Positions 12,776 through 19,917 are shown, counted from the stretch's first letter. The stretch: DNA of 19,995 nucleotides from Castellaniella defragrans_A (GCF_040394755.1 NZ_JBEBRQ010000053.1), one strand, 5' to 3'. Made by a program: numbers and translations. The notes: generated by a model from the letters alone, not told the origin.

Positions 12776-13245
12776 CGCTTCTTACCTTTGAAATCAAGAA
12801 CGGGATCCAGCCTGGCCCGATCCACATCGTCGAAAGAAAATTCCAGCACCCGCGGCTGGCCCGGAGACAATTCATACTCCAGGCTCAAGGCGGGGCCAGT
12901 ATCGGCGTCAACAACCCTCAGGATGCCGGTGAAAACCTTACGGCCGTCGGCTGGCTCGCGCAATCGGATCTCGATGCGCTGGCCGGCAAACCGTATATAT
13001 TCGGCCAGGCGCCGCAGCGGCCGGTCGATGCCGGGCGAGCTGACCTCGAGGCGCTGGTAATCAATGCCCTCGACTTCGAACACGTGAGACAATTGCCGGG
13101 ACACCTGCTCGCAATCCTCGATGCGCACACCTTCGGGACGATCGATGGTCACGCGCAGCAGCCCCAGGGGCGCGCGTTCCACATCCACCAATTCCACACC
13201 GAGCCCCAGCATCGCCTGCTGGGTGACCGCAAAGATATCCGCCAT
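12772..13245 (-). CDS. rimP: Ribosome maturation factor RimP
   Basis: RimP binds the 30S precursor and is needed for efficient assembly. The 157-residue protein starts MADIFAVTQQAMLGLGVELV and contains the family core LLRVTIDRPEGVRIEDCEQV, VSRQLSHVFEVEGID and LEVSSPGIDRPLRRLAEYIR, then the C-terminal SH3-like domain (VFTGILRVVDADTGPALSLE). The frame is open further upstream, but ATG 13245 gives the conserved N-terminus and has a modest GGA ribosome site. It is the first gene of the operon, about 245 nt downstream of the predicted transcription start. The stop overlaps nusA by 4 bp. Confidence 0.95.
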   Translation of the reverse strand: MADIFAVTQQAMLGLGVELVDVERAPLGLLRVTIDRPEGVRIEDCEQVSRQLSHVFEVEGIDYQRLEVSSPGIDRPLRRLAEYIRFAGQRIEIRLREPADGRKVFTGILRVVDADTGPALSLEYELSPGQPRVLEFSFDDVDRARLDPVLDFKGKKR

Positions 13246-13328
13246 AAATTCCAAAAAATGCCCCCACGCTGCGCCTTCGGCTTGCCGCCCCCAAAGGGAG
13301 CGCTTTTGCCTTGGGACGGCCCGGCGGC

Positions 13329-13357
13329 AAAAAAAAGGGCTGTCCAGCCAGCCCTTT
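13329..13357 (-). terminator. Intrinsic terminator inside the rimP leader (attenuator candidate)
   Basis: On the minus strand AAAGGGCTG (13357-13349), a 6-nt loop, and CAGCCCTTT (13342-13334) form a perfect 9-bp stem followed by five more T (13333-13329), eight T in all. It lies ~180 nt after rluB and ~85 nt before rimP. It may simply end scpB-rluB transcripts, but because the best promoter for rimP lies upstream of it, rimP-operon transcripts must also pass through it. Confidence 0.8.
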
Positions 13358-13474
13358 GTCGATGCCCCTGGGGCCGCCAAAGCCATGCCTGCCACCAGGC
13401 GCTGCGGCAAGGCCCCGGGAAATGACAGCCACAAGAAACCGCGACGCCCGAAGGCAAAGCCTCCATCACAATCC

Positions 13475-13485
13475 AAAAGGGCTGT
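13475..13485 (-). promoter_or_regulatory. Duplicate of the terminator 3' arm near the leader 5' end (possible antiterminator strand)
   Basis: The minus strand reads ACAGCCCTTTT here, identical over 11 nt to the terminator 3' arm plus flank at 13343-13333. In the RNA it could pair with the terminator 5' arm (AAAGGGCTG, 13357-13349) through the same 9 bp and so prevent the terminator from forming. It starts ~5 nt after the predicted transcription start and overlaps a small local hairpin (GGCT/AGCC around TTAC). Function is inferred; the sequence identity is directly visible. Confidence 0.5.
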
Positions 13486-13495
13486 AAAGCCTTAC

Positions 13496-13504
13496 ATTAT
13501 AACA
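13496..13504 (-). promoter_or_regulatory. Extended -10 promoter for the rimP-nusA-infB operon
   Basis: The minus strand reads TGTTATAAT: a perfect TATAAT (13501-13496) preceded by the TGn extended -10 motif. No good -35 is present at 17-18 bp, which is usual for extended -10 promoters. It lies just after the rluB stop (13535) and predicts a start near 13490, giving a ~245-nt leader before rimP. Confidence 0.55.
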
Positions 13505-13534
13505 GAATAATGCTCAACTACCGCGGTTTCCGTT

Positions 13535-15148
13535 TTATCTCCGGCCCAGGCGTCCCAGCTGCGATTCATGCGCGTGCGTGCCTTTGGGCTGACGCTCGCC
13601 CTGCCCCGCGCCGCGGGCCTTGGGCGCGCGATTTCCGGCAGTCTTGCGCGGCGCCTTGGCGCCGGGGTCCGTGCCCGCCGCCTTGGCGGGATACTTGCGC
13701 CCGCCCGCCGCCGATCCAGGCTTGTTCGCCGCGCCGGACGCGCCCTGAGCAGCGACTTTGGGATTTTTCTTGCGCCCCTGGTTGCCTTTCGGGCTGGCCT
13801 TGGGTTTGTTGCCATCGGGGTGACCATTGGCCAGCCCGCCACTGATCAACAAGCCGGGCGTAAAAGGATCGAGACCGCCGACGCGCCCGCCAGAAACACG
13901 GCCGCGACGGTTGAAGCGCGCACCGTTCTGACCGTTCTGGCCCGGCGTTCCGAATCCCGGCGGCAACGCGCTGGCATGGGAGAGCGGCTGGCGCTCCTGC
14001 TGCTGGTCCGGGTCGTCCGATGTGTCATGGATCAAGCCCAGCCGCAGCATCAGCGCGCCCACCATATCGGGCTGCAGTTCCTCCCAGCGGCCGCGGCGCA
14101 ATGCCGACGGCAGGACCACATCACCGAAACGAGTGCGGATCAGGCGGCTGACCACCACCCCCTGGGATTCGAACATGCGGCGAACCTCGCGGTTGCGGCC
14201 TTCGCTCAGCGTGACACGATACCAGCGATTGCTGCCCTCGCCGCCCAGATAATCCAGGGAACCGAACTGCGCCATGCCATCCTCGAGCGCAACCCCAGAG
14301 GTCAGGGCCGCCTGCTGCTCGGGGCTGAGTTCGCCGAGGATGCGCACGGCATATTCACGTTCGGCCCCGTAACGGGGATGGGACAGGCGGTTGGCCAGAT
14401 CGCCCGAGGTGGTCAGGATCAACAAACCCTCGGTATTCAGATCCAGGCGGCCGACCGACAGCCATTTGCCGGTGCGGATCTTGGGCAGGCGGGCGAACAC
14501 GTTGGCGCGGCCATCGGGGTCATCGTGGCTGACGATTTCGCCGGCTGGCTTGTGGTAGAGGACGACGCGCGGCGGGCGGTTCATCTTGGGGCGGCTGACA
14601 GGCTTGCCGTTGACGCGCACCTTGTCGTCAGGCCCGATCCGCTGGCCGATATGGGCCGGCTCACCGTTCACGGACACGCGGCCGGCGATGATGAGTTCCT
14701 CCATGTCGCGCCGCGATCCGATGCCCGCATCCGCCAGGACCTTGTGCAGCTTGGGCTGCAACACATCGCTATTGAGGTACTTGTCCAGGCGCTGCGAGGT
14801 CTTTGTGGAACGCTCCAGATAAGACAGGGCGCGGGAGGCCTCCTCGTTGGATCCCGCATCCATCGCGGACGCGCCGCCGGGCTGAGCGGACTCGATCGCA
14901 TCGCCGCGCCGGCGGCGAAAAGGCGTGCGCAGCTTTCGGCCGCGCGGGCGCGGGGCGGCGCCGGTCGCATCCTGCGCGCGCCCGGATTCCGGGGCGGTCG
15001 TCTGCGAGAGGGAATCATGATCCGGTCGAGGCAGCGCTTCGGTATCTGAAGTCATGGGGTCTAGTGGCTCCTGCAATTTCAATTCCATCGATTCATTCAA
15101 GTTGTCATGATCCAGAGGATCAATCGGACGGCGCACGGACAGACTCAT
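13535..15148 (-). CDS. rluB: 23S rRNA pseudouridine(2605) synthase RluB-like, with long tails
   Basis: This pseudouridine synthase of the RsuA/RluB family modifies 23S rRNA. Within 537 residues the enzyme core is ~130-375: an S4 RNA-binding domain (PKLHKVLADAGIGSRRDMEE, ending VRVNGKPV) then the catalytic domain with Asp236 in GRLDLNTEGLL, HPRYGAEREYAV and SEGRNREVRRMFESQG. It is flanked by a ~125-residue polar N-terminal extension and a ~150-residue C-terminal tail rich in Lys, Arg, Gly, Ala and Pro, probably disordered and RNA-binding. ATG 15148 overlaps the scpB stop (ATGA), indicating coupling; a later start such as Met32 is possible. RluB rather than RluE/RluF is the best subfamily guess because of the scpB neighbour and long basic tail. 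Confidence 0.9.
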   Translation of the reverse strand: MSLSVRRPIDPLDHDNLNESMELKLQEPLDPMTSDTEALPRPDHDSLSQTTAPESGRAQDATGAAPRPRGRKLRTPFRRRRGDAIESAQPGGASAMDAGSNEEASRALSYLERSTKTSQRLDKYLNSDVLQPKLHKVLADAGIGSRRDMEELIIAGRVSVNGEPAHIGQRIGPDDKVRVNGKPVSRPKMNRPPRVVLYHKPAGEIVSHDDPDGRANVFARLPKIRTGKWLSVGRLDLNTEGLLILTTSGDLANRLSHPRYGAEREYAVRILGELSPEQQAALTSGVALEDGMAQFGSLDYLGGEGSNRWYRVTLSEGRNREVRRMFESQGVVVSRLIRTRFGDVVLPSALRRGRWEELQPDMVGALMLRLGLIHDTSDDPDQQQERQPLSHASALPPGFGTPGQNGQNGARFNRRGRVSGGRVGGLDPFTPGLLISGGLANGHPDGNKPKASPKGNQGRKKNPKVAAQGASGAANKPGSAAGGRKYPAKAAGTDPGAKAPRKTAGNRAPKARGAGQGERQPKGTHAHESQLGRLGRR

Positions 15149-15837
15149 TCCACCTGGGTCGTCGTCGGTTCTTCGGTTTGCCCGTCCGATTCCTCGGCTC
15201 GCACTTCCTCGGTTGGCGCTGCACTGGCCGGGGCTTCTTCGGCTTGCACTTCCTCGGTTTGCCGTTCCGCTGGTTTTCCATCCTGCGCCGGCTCGAAGTT
15301 CAACGCACGCAAGGCCTCCTCAGCCTGCTCGGAATCGAGCGCCGGCAGCTCATCGAGCGCCCGCAGGCCCAGGTCGTCCAGAAAGCGGCGGGTCGTGCCG
15401 AACAATGCCGGACGGCCCGGGGCATCACGATGCCCAAGAACCTCGATCCACCCGCGATCCTCGAGCGCGCGAACGATCTGCGCCGACACCGTCACCCCGC
15501 GGACATCCTCGATGTCGCCGCGCGTCACCGGCTGGCGCCATGCAATGATCGCCAGAGTTTCGAGTACGGCGCGCGAATAGCGCGGAGGCTTTTCCGGATT
15601 GAGCCGTCCCAGGTAACGCTGCATATCGGGGCGGCTCTGGAAACGCCACCCGCTGGCAAGCTGAACCAGTTCAAGGCCACGTTCCTGCCAATCCATCTGC
15701 AAGGTTGCCAAGTGGCGGCGGATATCGTCCCCCTCGATCGCCTCGTCAAAGAGTTTGCGCAGGTCAGGCACCGTCAGGGGCACATCTGCGCACAACAGGG
15801 CTGCTTCGAGTACACGTAAGACTTCTGTGTCCGTCAT
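15145..15837 (-). CDS. scpB: Segregation and condensation protein B
   Basis: ScpB is the winged-helix kite subunit of the SMC-ScpA-ScpB condensin that organises and segregates the chromosome. The 230-residue protein has the first winged-helix at ~5-80 (VLEAALLCADVPLTVPDLRK) and the second at ~85-165 (YSRAVLETLAIIAWRQPVTR, then GDIEDVRGV and RALEDRGWIEVLGHRDAPGR, PALFGTTRRFLDDLGL). An acidic Glu-rich tail follows ~185 and contains a duplicated TEEVxAEE unit. No scpA lies upstream: the next gene is the oppositely oriented tRNA-fMet, so scpB appears to start its own operon with rluB. ATG 15837 gives the typical N-terminus. Confidence 0.93.
   Translation of the reverse strand: MTDTEVLRVLEAALLCADVPLTVPDLRKLFDEAIEGDDIRRHLATLQMDWQERGLELVQLASGWRFQSRPDMQRYLGRLNPEKPPRYSRAVLETLAIIAWRQPVTRGDIEDVRGVTVSAQIVRALEDRGWIEVLGHRDAPGRPALFGTTRRFLDDLGLRALDELPALDSEQAEEALRALNFEPAQDGKPAERQTEEVQAEEAPASAAPTEEVRAEESDGQTEEPTTTQVE
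15194..15283 (-). repeat. Two-copy 45-bp imperfect repeat in the scpB tail
   Basis: The blocks starting at 15194 and 15239 share TCGGCT[C/T]GCACTTCCTCGG, offset by exactly 45 bp (15 codons), so the frame is kept. They encode two TEEV(Q/R)AEE units in the disordered acidic tail of ScpB. It is likely a local in-frame duplication. Confidence 0.55.
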
Positions 15838-15857
15838 TTTATCTTGAACTCATGTTT

Positions 15858-15939
15858 GTTGCCGACTTACTTGAAACCGCGATATTTCTGATTTCCTGAA
15901 CCTGGTTGCGACTTGCCTGAAACCGCAATACTTGCTAAT
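15858..15939. repeat. Imperfect ~35-bp direct repeat between scpB and tRNA-fMet
   Basis: Copy 1 (15858-15892) starts GTTGCCGACTTACTTGAAAC and copy 2 (15905-15939) starts GTTGCGACTTGCCTGAAACC; both continue CCGC(G/A)ATA(T/C)TT. They differ by a one-base gap and scattered substitutions. Copy 2 contains the likely tRNA promoter; copy 1 lacks a good -10. The block also lies upstream of scpB, in the opposite direction, so it could be a shared control region or a duplicated promoter that has decayed. Confidence 0.55.
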
Positions 15940-15941
15940 AT
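15913..15941 (+). promoter_or_regulatory. Promoter of tRNA-fMet
   Basis: A -35 TTGCCT (15913-15918), a 17-bp spacer and a -10 TAATAT (15936-15941) place the transcript start ~7-8 nt later, just before the tRNA 5' end at 15956. Spacing is ideal and both hexamers are close to the sigma-70 consensus. Confidence 0.65.
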
Positions 15942-15955
15942 TCTCTTTTCCCAGA

Positions 15956-16032
<77 letters not shown>

Positions 16033-16040
16033 GATCAGAG

Positions 16041-16071
16041 ATGGGCCGATAGCCAACAGGTATCGGCCCAT
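16041..16071 (+). terminator. Terminator-like hairpin after tRNA-fMet
   Basis: A perfect 11-bp stem, ATGGGCCGATA (16041-16051) and TATCGGCCCAT (16061-16071), has a 9-nt loop and is followed by TTGCATTTG. The T-tract is interrupted, but the strong stem 9 nt after the tRNA CCA fits termination of the tRNA transcript. Confidence 0.7.
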
Positions 16072-16072
16072 T

Positions 16073-16472
16073 TGCATTTGCGCCTGTCATTTCCGCCCAA
16101 ACCCCGCCACCATCGGCCTTTCCAAGACATGCGGGCCCGAGGATGCCAGCCGACGCCGGCCGGGCACGTTCAACGTCCGAGATCCTGTGATCCGATAACT
16201 GCATGAGCATTCTGCGGTCGATCGCGCCCACGTGTGGCGCAGATACGTCCATCGCATCTGGCAGTGCGCGAGTTGTTCGCGCACAACATTCAAATCGTTT
16301 TCGAGCGAACGCAGACGGGTTTCCGGTGCGTCTGAAGGTACTTGCCGAGGGAGTCGCATCAGCGCGAAATGCCTCTGCGCCAAACCGATCCGCCCTTTTT
16401 CGAGCCTGTTGGGGCTCATTATCGCGTCCGGTGCGCCCACGGCGCAAGACCTCCGCAAATAAAACCGAGAGA
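16073..16472. other. 400-bp region without a confident gene
   Basis: Between the tRNA terminator and the ftrD stop I find no recognisable gene, repeat or mobile-element end. Overlapping minus-strand frames cross it; one contains a coiled-coil-like stretch (LRSLENDLNVVREQLAHCQM) but has no family resemblance and runs into the ftrD frame region. The location 3' of a tRNA gene is one where integrated elements often leave debris, but I see no second copy of the tRNA 3' end in this window. Confidence 0.5.
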
Positions 16473-17885
16473 TCACCACACCGCAAAAAACAGTACCCAG
16501 GCGATACAGAACGGCACCATACCCAAGCCGACCAGGCCGACGGCGGCAGTCCGCACGGCCCAGCGCCGACAACGCAGGCCCGCGAGGCGCCACTCGAATC
16601 GCAAGACCCAGGCTACCGCCAGGGCCAGCAGAAGGAAGCGCACGGGATTGGCCCAGCCCGTCGGCACACCCTCATGCTGTAATAGGGTCAGCGTCGTGGC
16701 CGAAAGCCCCAGGAACACCCCGACCCCGCCCGCCGGAATCAGGCCCTGCGCCAATTTGTGCACCCCCGCGAGCCGCCCGCGCAACAGGCGCCCGGATGCA
16801 TCCAGCACCCCGGGCCGCCGCCACACTGGCAGCACGCGGTCGGCCAGCCACAAGCCGAGAAATACCGGGCCGCCCACGCACAGGGCGGAACCCGCGATAA
16901 AGAGCAGGAGCACCGCTCCGTCGAGCCAGCTGAAACTGTCGTTGACCTCGGGGTAATGCGTGAGGATGAACCAGGGCGCGTTCTGCGCCAGCGGCCAGTA
17001 GATGTCGCGCCCGACCAGCCAGGTCGCCGCCGCCTGCTTGACCGTCACGAACCAGGGGCTGGCGCTCCAGAGAAAGGCGCCGACCGCCAGTCCCATCAAG
17101 CCGAACACGATCAGGGCCGTCTGCCAGCCGCTGCCCTCGGCCACATGAACGATCTCGGTTTCCGGCGAACGCGGACTGAGCGCGATCGCGCCCCGATAGT
17201 CGCTGCAGCGTCCGCACATATGGCATTCGGCCGCGCCCTTCATGTTGCGCAGCGGCAGCAAGGGCGCGCAGTTGATGGATTCGACGCGACGCACCGGCTG
17301 GCGCCAGGCCTGGGGATCGACGCGGTAATACCAGGGCGCGAGCTTGGCGAGCAGATTGAACACGCCGCTGACCGGACAGAGATACTTGCACCAGACGCGC
17401 TTATCGCGTCCGTACAGCCAGCCGACGATCATGGCGGCGACTGTCGAGCCGCCAAGCACGGCCGCCACCGCCCAGGGGTACTGATAGACGCTGACCAATT
17501 GTCCATAGATCGTGGTCAATGCGAACGCCACAAAGGGCCACCCTCCCCAACGCATCCAGCGCGGAATGGCGCCACCGCGCCCATGCTTGCTGGCCCACTC
17601 GGTCAAGGCGCCCTCGGGACAGAACAGGCCGCACCAGACCCGGCCGAACAGGGGGATCGACACCAGGACGAAAGGCCACCAGATGCCCCAGAAGGCAAAC
17701 TGCGCAAAGATCGTCAGATTGTTGAAGACGGAGGCCGTGCGATCGGGCAGCGGCAGCATCGCCGGCACCGCGAGCAGAAAGATATAGACCCCCACGACTG
17801 TCCATTGCAGCCTGCGGATCGCACGCTGATGATCCCGGAGGAAATCCCCGACACGTGCCACACCGGAACGAAACGAATAAGCCAT
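16473..17885 (-). CDS. ftrD: Polyferredoxin-like membrane protein FtrD (4Fe-4S, NapH-related)
   Basis: In the Bordetella FtrABCD ferrous-iron system FtrD is the inner-membrane polyferredoxin proposed to accept or pass electrons during Fe(II) handling. From ATG 17885 the 470-residue protein has a transmembrane segment near 27-47, the NapH/NosR-type motifs WCGLFCPEGALTEW (Cys85, Cys89) and VWCKYLCPVSGVFNLLAK (Cys166, Cys170), then a cluster CHMCGRC (221, 224, 227), and further membrane helices after 250. Only one compact CxxCxxC cluster is visible, not two full ferredoxin motifs. The open frame extends to 18017, but that part overlaps ftrC and looks non-native. Last gene of the operon, 58 bp after ftrC. 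Confidence 0.85.
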   Translation of the reverse strand: MAYSFRSGVARVGDFLRDHQRAIRRLQWTVVGVYIFLLAVPAMLPLPDRTASVFNNLTIFAQFAFWGIWWPFVLVSIPLFGRVWCGLFCPEGALTEWASKHGRGGAIPRWMRWGGWPFVAFALTTIYGQLVSVYQYPWAVAAVLGGSTVAAMIVGWLYGRDKRVWCKYLCPVSGVFNLLAKLAPWYYRVDPQAWRQPVRRVESINCAPLLPLRNMKGAAECHMCGRCSDYRGAIALSPRSPETEIVHVAEGSGWQTALIVFGLMGLAVGAFLWSASPWFVTVKQAAATWLVGRDIYWPLAQNAPWFILTHYPEVNDSFSWLDGAVLLLFIAGSALCVGGPVFLGLWLADRVLPVWRRPGVLDASGRLLRGRLAGVHKLAQGLIPAGGVGVFLGLSATTLTLLQHEGVPTGWANPVRFLLLALAVAWVLRFEWRLAGLRCRRWAVRTAAVGLVGLGMVPFCIAWVLFFAVW

Positions 17886-17943
17886 CAGAGTCCGCAAGTC
17901 GAATCTGGCGGACCCGGCATGGCCGGCGCCCGCAAAAGCCAGA

Positions 17944-18801
17944 TTATGCCGCCGAATTCCCGATAGGCGAATTCGCCCGCGCAACGGACGGGCGGGCGGC
18001 GCGGCGCACCACACCAATCGCGATGACCCAATAGGCCAGCCAGATCAAGACCTGCGACAATGCGGGGTAGGCGCGATATCCGGCAAAATCCGCCAGGATC
18101 TTGCCCAGACCGCCTTCGGTGTCCAACAGCCAGGACGTATCCCAGATGGGGTCGACCAGTGCAGGCAGGACATCGAGCGAGATCAGCCGGTCGGTAGCCG
18201 ACACCAGCAAGGCGCCCGCCAGCAGCAGCAGCAGAATCTCGGTCAGCTTGAAGAACCGCCGCCAGGTGATCAAACGACCGCCGAGCTGCAGGACCCAGAA
18301 CGTCAGCAGCGCCGCGCCGAATCCGATCAGGCCCGCGGCCAGCATCGAAGAAACATGCCCGTCCTCACGGGACGACAGAATGACGCCGTACAGGAACACG
18401 ACGGTTTCACTGCCCTCGCGCGCCACGGCGATCATCACCAGCACCAGCAGGCCCCACCACTGATCCTGATGCGTCATCGTGCTCGCGCCGGTTTCGAGAT
18501 CGCGTTTCAAGCCCCGTCCATGCGCGCGCATCCAGGCCACCATCTGCACCACCAGGATGCAGGCGGCCAGCGCCATGCCCATCTGGAACCATTCCTGCCC
18601 AGTATCCGAAAGCCAGGAGGCCACGCCCAGCAGGACCAGCGCCAGCAGGCTGGCCAGGATCAGGCCACAGGCAACCCCGCCCCATAACCAAGGCAGGCCG
18701 CGGCGCCCCTCGGGGTCGTTGCGCAGCCAGGAATACAGGATGCCCACGACCAGCAGGGCCTCCACACTTTCACGCCAGACAATAAAACCGACTTGTTCCA
18801 T
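17944..18801 (-). CDS. ftrC: Ftr1-family iron permease FtrC
   Basis: This inner-membrane permease is of the Ftr1/EfeU family, which moves ferric iron produced by oxidation of Fe(II). The 285-residue, roughly seven-helix protein has both iron-passage motifs: RESVE (Arg10-Glu14, a variant of REGLE) in the first helix and REGSE (Arg128-Glu132) in the fourth. Other family-like parts are the GWASWL-like segment (GVASWLSDTG) after helix 2 and the FFKLTEILLLLLAGALL helix. It lies 22 bp after ftrB. Iron specificity is known for the family; its pairing with P19- and cupredoxin-like proteins supports a complete uptake system. Confidence 0.93.
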   Translation of the reverse strand: MEQVGFIVWRESVEALLVVGILYSWLRNDPEGRRGLPWLWGGVACGLILASLLALVLLGVASWLSDTGQEWFQMGMALAACILVVQMVAWMRAHGRGLKRDLETGASTMTHQDQWWGLLVLVMIAVAREGSETVVFLYGVILSSREDGHVSSMLAAGLIGFGAALLTFWVLQLGGRLITWRRFFKLTEILLLLLAGALLVSATDRLISLDVLPALVDPIWDTSWLLDTEGGLGKILADFAGYRAYPALSQVLIWLAYWVIAIGVVRRAARPSVARANSPIGNSAA

Positions 18802-18823
18802 GATGACAGGAAGACCAAAGGTC

Positions 18824-19174
18824 TCAAGGTTCAGGCTTCACTACCAACGTCCCCTTGACATCGGGATGGAAGTCGTCAAAAAACGGGTACTCGCCCGGCC
18901 GCGAGAGCTTGAGCACGACAAAGGACTTGACCCCTGGGCCCAGCACCTTTTCCTTGCGCAGCGGCAGGCTCTCGAACTCGACTGCCTCTGTGCTTTCATT
19001 GATGAGGATGATCTTGAACCGCCCCGCCGTCACCTCCAGGCGCGCGGGCTCGAAAGTCCCGTCCGCCTTGAAGGTCAGCGTGTAGGTCGGCATTTCCTCG
19101 GCCCACGCCGGCGCCGCCGCGCCAAGCACGGCGATGACCAGCGCGGTCAGTACAGCGATGAGCCGGGTTTTCAT
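18824..19174 (-). CDS. ftrB: Periplasmic cupredoxin-fold protein FtrB
   Basis: A 116-residue exported protein: signal peptide 1-25 (MKTRLIAVLTALVIAVLGAA, cleavage after AWA), then a single cupredoxin-like beta domain (GTFEPARLEVTAGRFKIILI, SRPGEYPFFDDFHPDVKGTL, VVKP). In Bordetella FtrB is the proposed oxidase partner of P19-like FtrA. The mature region here has no cysteine and only one histidine (His103), so it cannot build the Cys/His/His site of type-1 copper proteins; any metal chemistry must be different or shared with FtrA. ATG 19174 shares one base with the ftrA stop (TGATG); a TTG at 19177 is an alternative. Translational coupling to ftrA is likely. Confidence 0.88.
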   Translation of the reverse strand: MKTRLIAVLTALVIAVLGAAAPAWAEEMPTYTLTFKADGTFEPARLEVTAGRFKIILINESTEAVEFESLPLRKEKVLGPGVKSFVVLKLSRPGEYPFFDDFHPDVKGTLVVKPEP

Positions 19175-19710
19175 CAATAGCCGCCCTTCTTGCCGGTGCC
19201 GGCGAAGACGAATTCATAGTGGGTTTCGAAGCGTTCGAACCACGGCTCCACCCCGGTTTCCTTGTCGACGTGGCGGCCGAAGTGGTTCATCTCGGCCGTC
19301 TCGGGCGAACCGATGATGAAGGTCAGCTTGTACTTGCCAGGACCGTCGAGCTTGATGTTGTCGCCATAATGCGGGCCATCGTTGGCGACCATGGGCATCA
19401 GATCGCCTTTCAGCTCCTTGTCGCTGCCCTCTTTCTGCAACACGTACTGGATGTTCAGGTAAGGCGCCCATGCCCCTTCGGGCAGGCCGTTCTTGTTGTC
19501 GGCGGTCGCGTGGATGTCGGCCTCGAGGTGGATGTCGGAATCCTTGGCTTCGCGCATGATGCCGGGAGGCTCCATCTCGATGGGTTGCAGATACACGGCG
19601 GCAACCTCCAGCCCATTGATTTCGGTCGGCTCGCCGATGGGGTATTCCGCAGCCATGGCCGAAGCCGCCAATCCCAGTCCTACGCACGCCACTAATAATT
19701 GCTTGACCAT
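19174..19710 (-). CDS. ftrA: P19/Tpd-type periplasmic iron-binding protein FtrA
   Basis: A 178-residue periplasmic iron-binding protein of the P19/Tp34 family. The signal peptide is ~1-21 (MVKQLLVACVGLGLAASAMA). Family metal-site residues appear intact: DIHLEADIHA (His61, Glu63), the Met-Pro-Met stretch DLMPMVANDGPHYGDN (Met105, Met107, His114) and NHFGRHVD (His143/His147), corresponding to the His/Met/Glu sites of C. jejuni P19. I chose ATG 19710 because a perfect GGAGG (19723-19719) lies 8 nt before it; the upstream ATG at 19725 forms part of that ribosome site. First gene of ftrABCD, with a Fur-box-like sequence ~25 bp upstream. Confidence 0.94.
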   Translation of the reverse strand: MVKQLLVACVGLGLAASAMAAEYPIGEPTEINGLEVAAVYLQPIEMEPPGIMREAKDSDIHLEADIHATADNKNGLPEGAWAPYLNIQYVLQKEGSDKELKGDLMPMVANDGPHYGDNIKLDGPGKYKLTFIIGSPETAEMNHFGRHVDKETGVEPWFERFETHYEFVFAGTGKKGGY

Positions 19711-19718
19711 TGATGAAG

Positions 19719-19723
19719 CCTCC
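19719..19723 (-). promoter_or_regulatory. Ribosome binding site deciding the ftrA start
   Basis: GGAGG on the minus strand sits 8 nt before ATG 19710. It overlaps the alternative upstream ATG (19725-19723), which therefore is unlikely to be used. Confidence 0.8.
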
Positions 19724-19734
19724 ATTTGAACGAG

Positions 19735-19753
19735 GTAAATAATATTGATTCTC
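19735..19753 (-). promoter_or_regulatory. Fur-box-like operator of the ftr operon
   Basis: GAGAATCAATATTATTTAC on the minus strand matches the 19-bp Fur consensus (GATAATGATAATCATTATC) at 12 positions and overlaps a -10-like TATTAT. Iron-responsive repression is expected for an iron uptake operon, which supports the call; the site is not a close consensus match. Confidence 0.5.
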
Positions 19754-19842
19754 GTTACTATATCACCGAAACACCGTTCTGGAAGCCTTTACACAAAAAA
19801 GATCGGGGAAATGCGGGGAGAAGCCTGGTGGGGGTTGTTGAA

Positions 19843-19866
19843 TTCTTGAGCCGCGTCTGGAGGCAA
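19843..19866 (+). repeat. Short dispersed repeat, copy B
   Basis: TTCTTGAGCCGCGTCTGG followed by AGGCAA matches copy A (423-446) at 22 of 24 positions. It lies in the gene-free stretch upstream of ftrA. On the minus strand both copies also have ACTGGTT shortly before the block, at different distances. Confidence 0.55.
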
Positions 19867-19917
19867 CCCTCACACAAGAACCAGTACCCTCCCACTTTCG
19901 TAGGCGGCCGGCGCCCA

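Noticed and set aside
16087..16593. Minus-strand frame with a coiled-coil-like stretch between ftrD and the tRNA
   Set aside because: It overlaps the ftrD 3' end in another frame, has no clear start or ribosome site, and shows no recognisable domain.
17886..18017. Extended N-terminus for FtrD starting at 18017
   Set aside because: The extra 44 residues lie in a shifted frame of the ftrC 3' end and lack family character; ATG 17885 begins just before the conserved first membrane helix.
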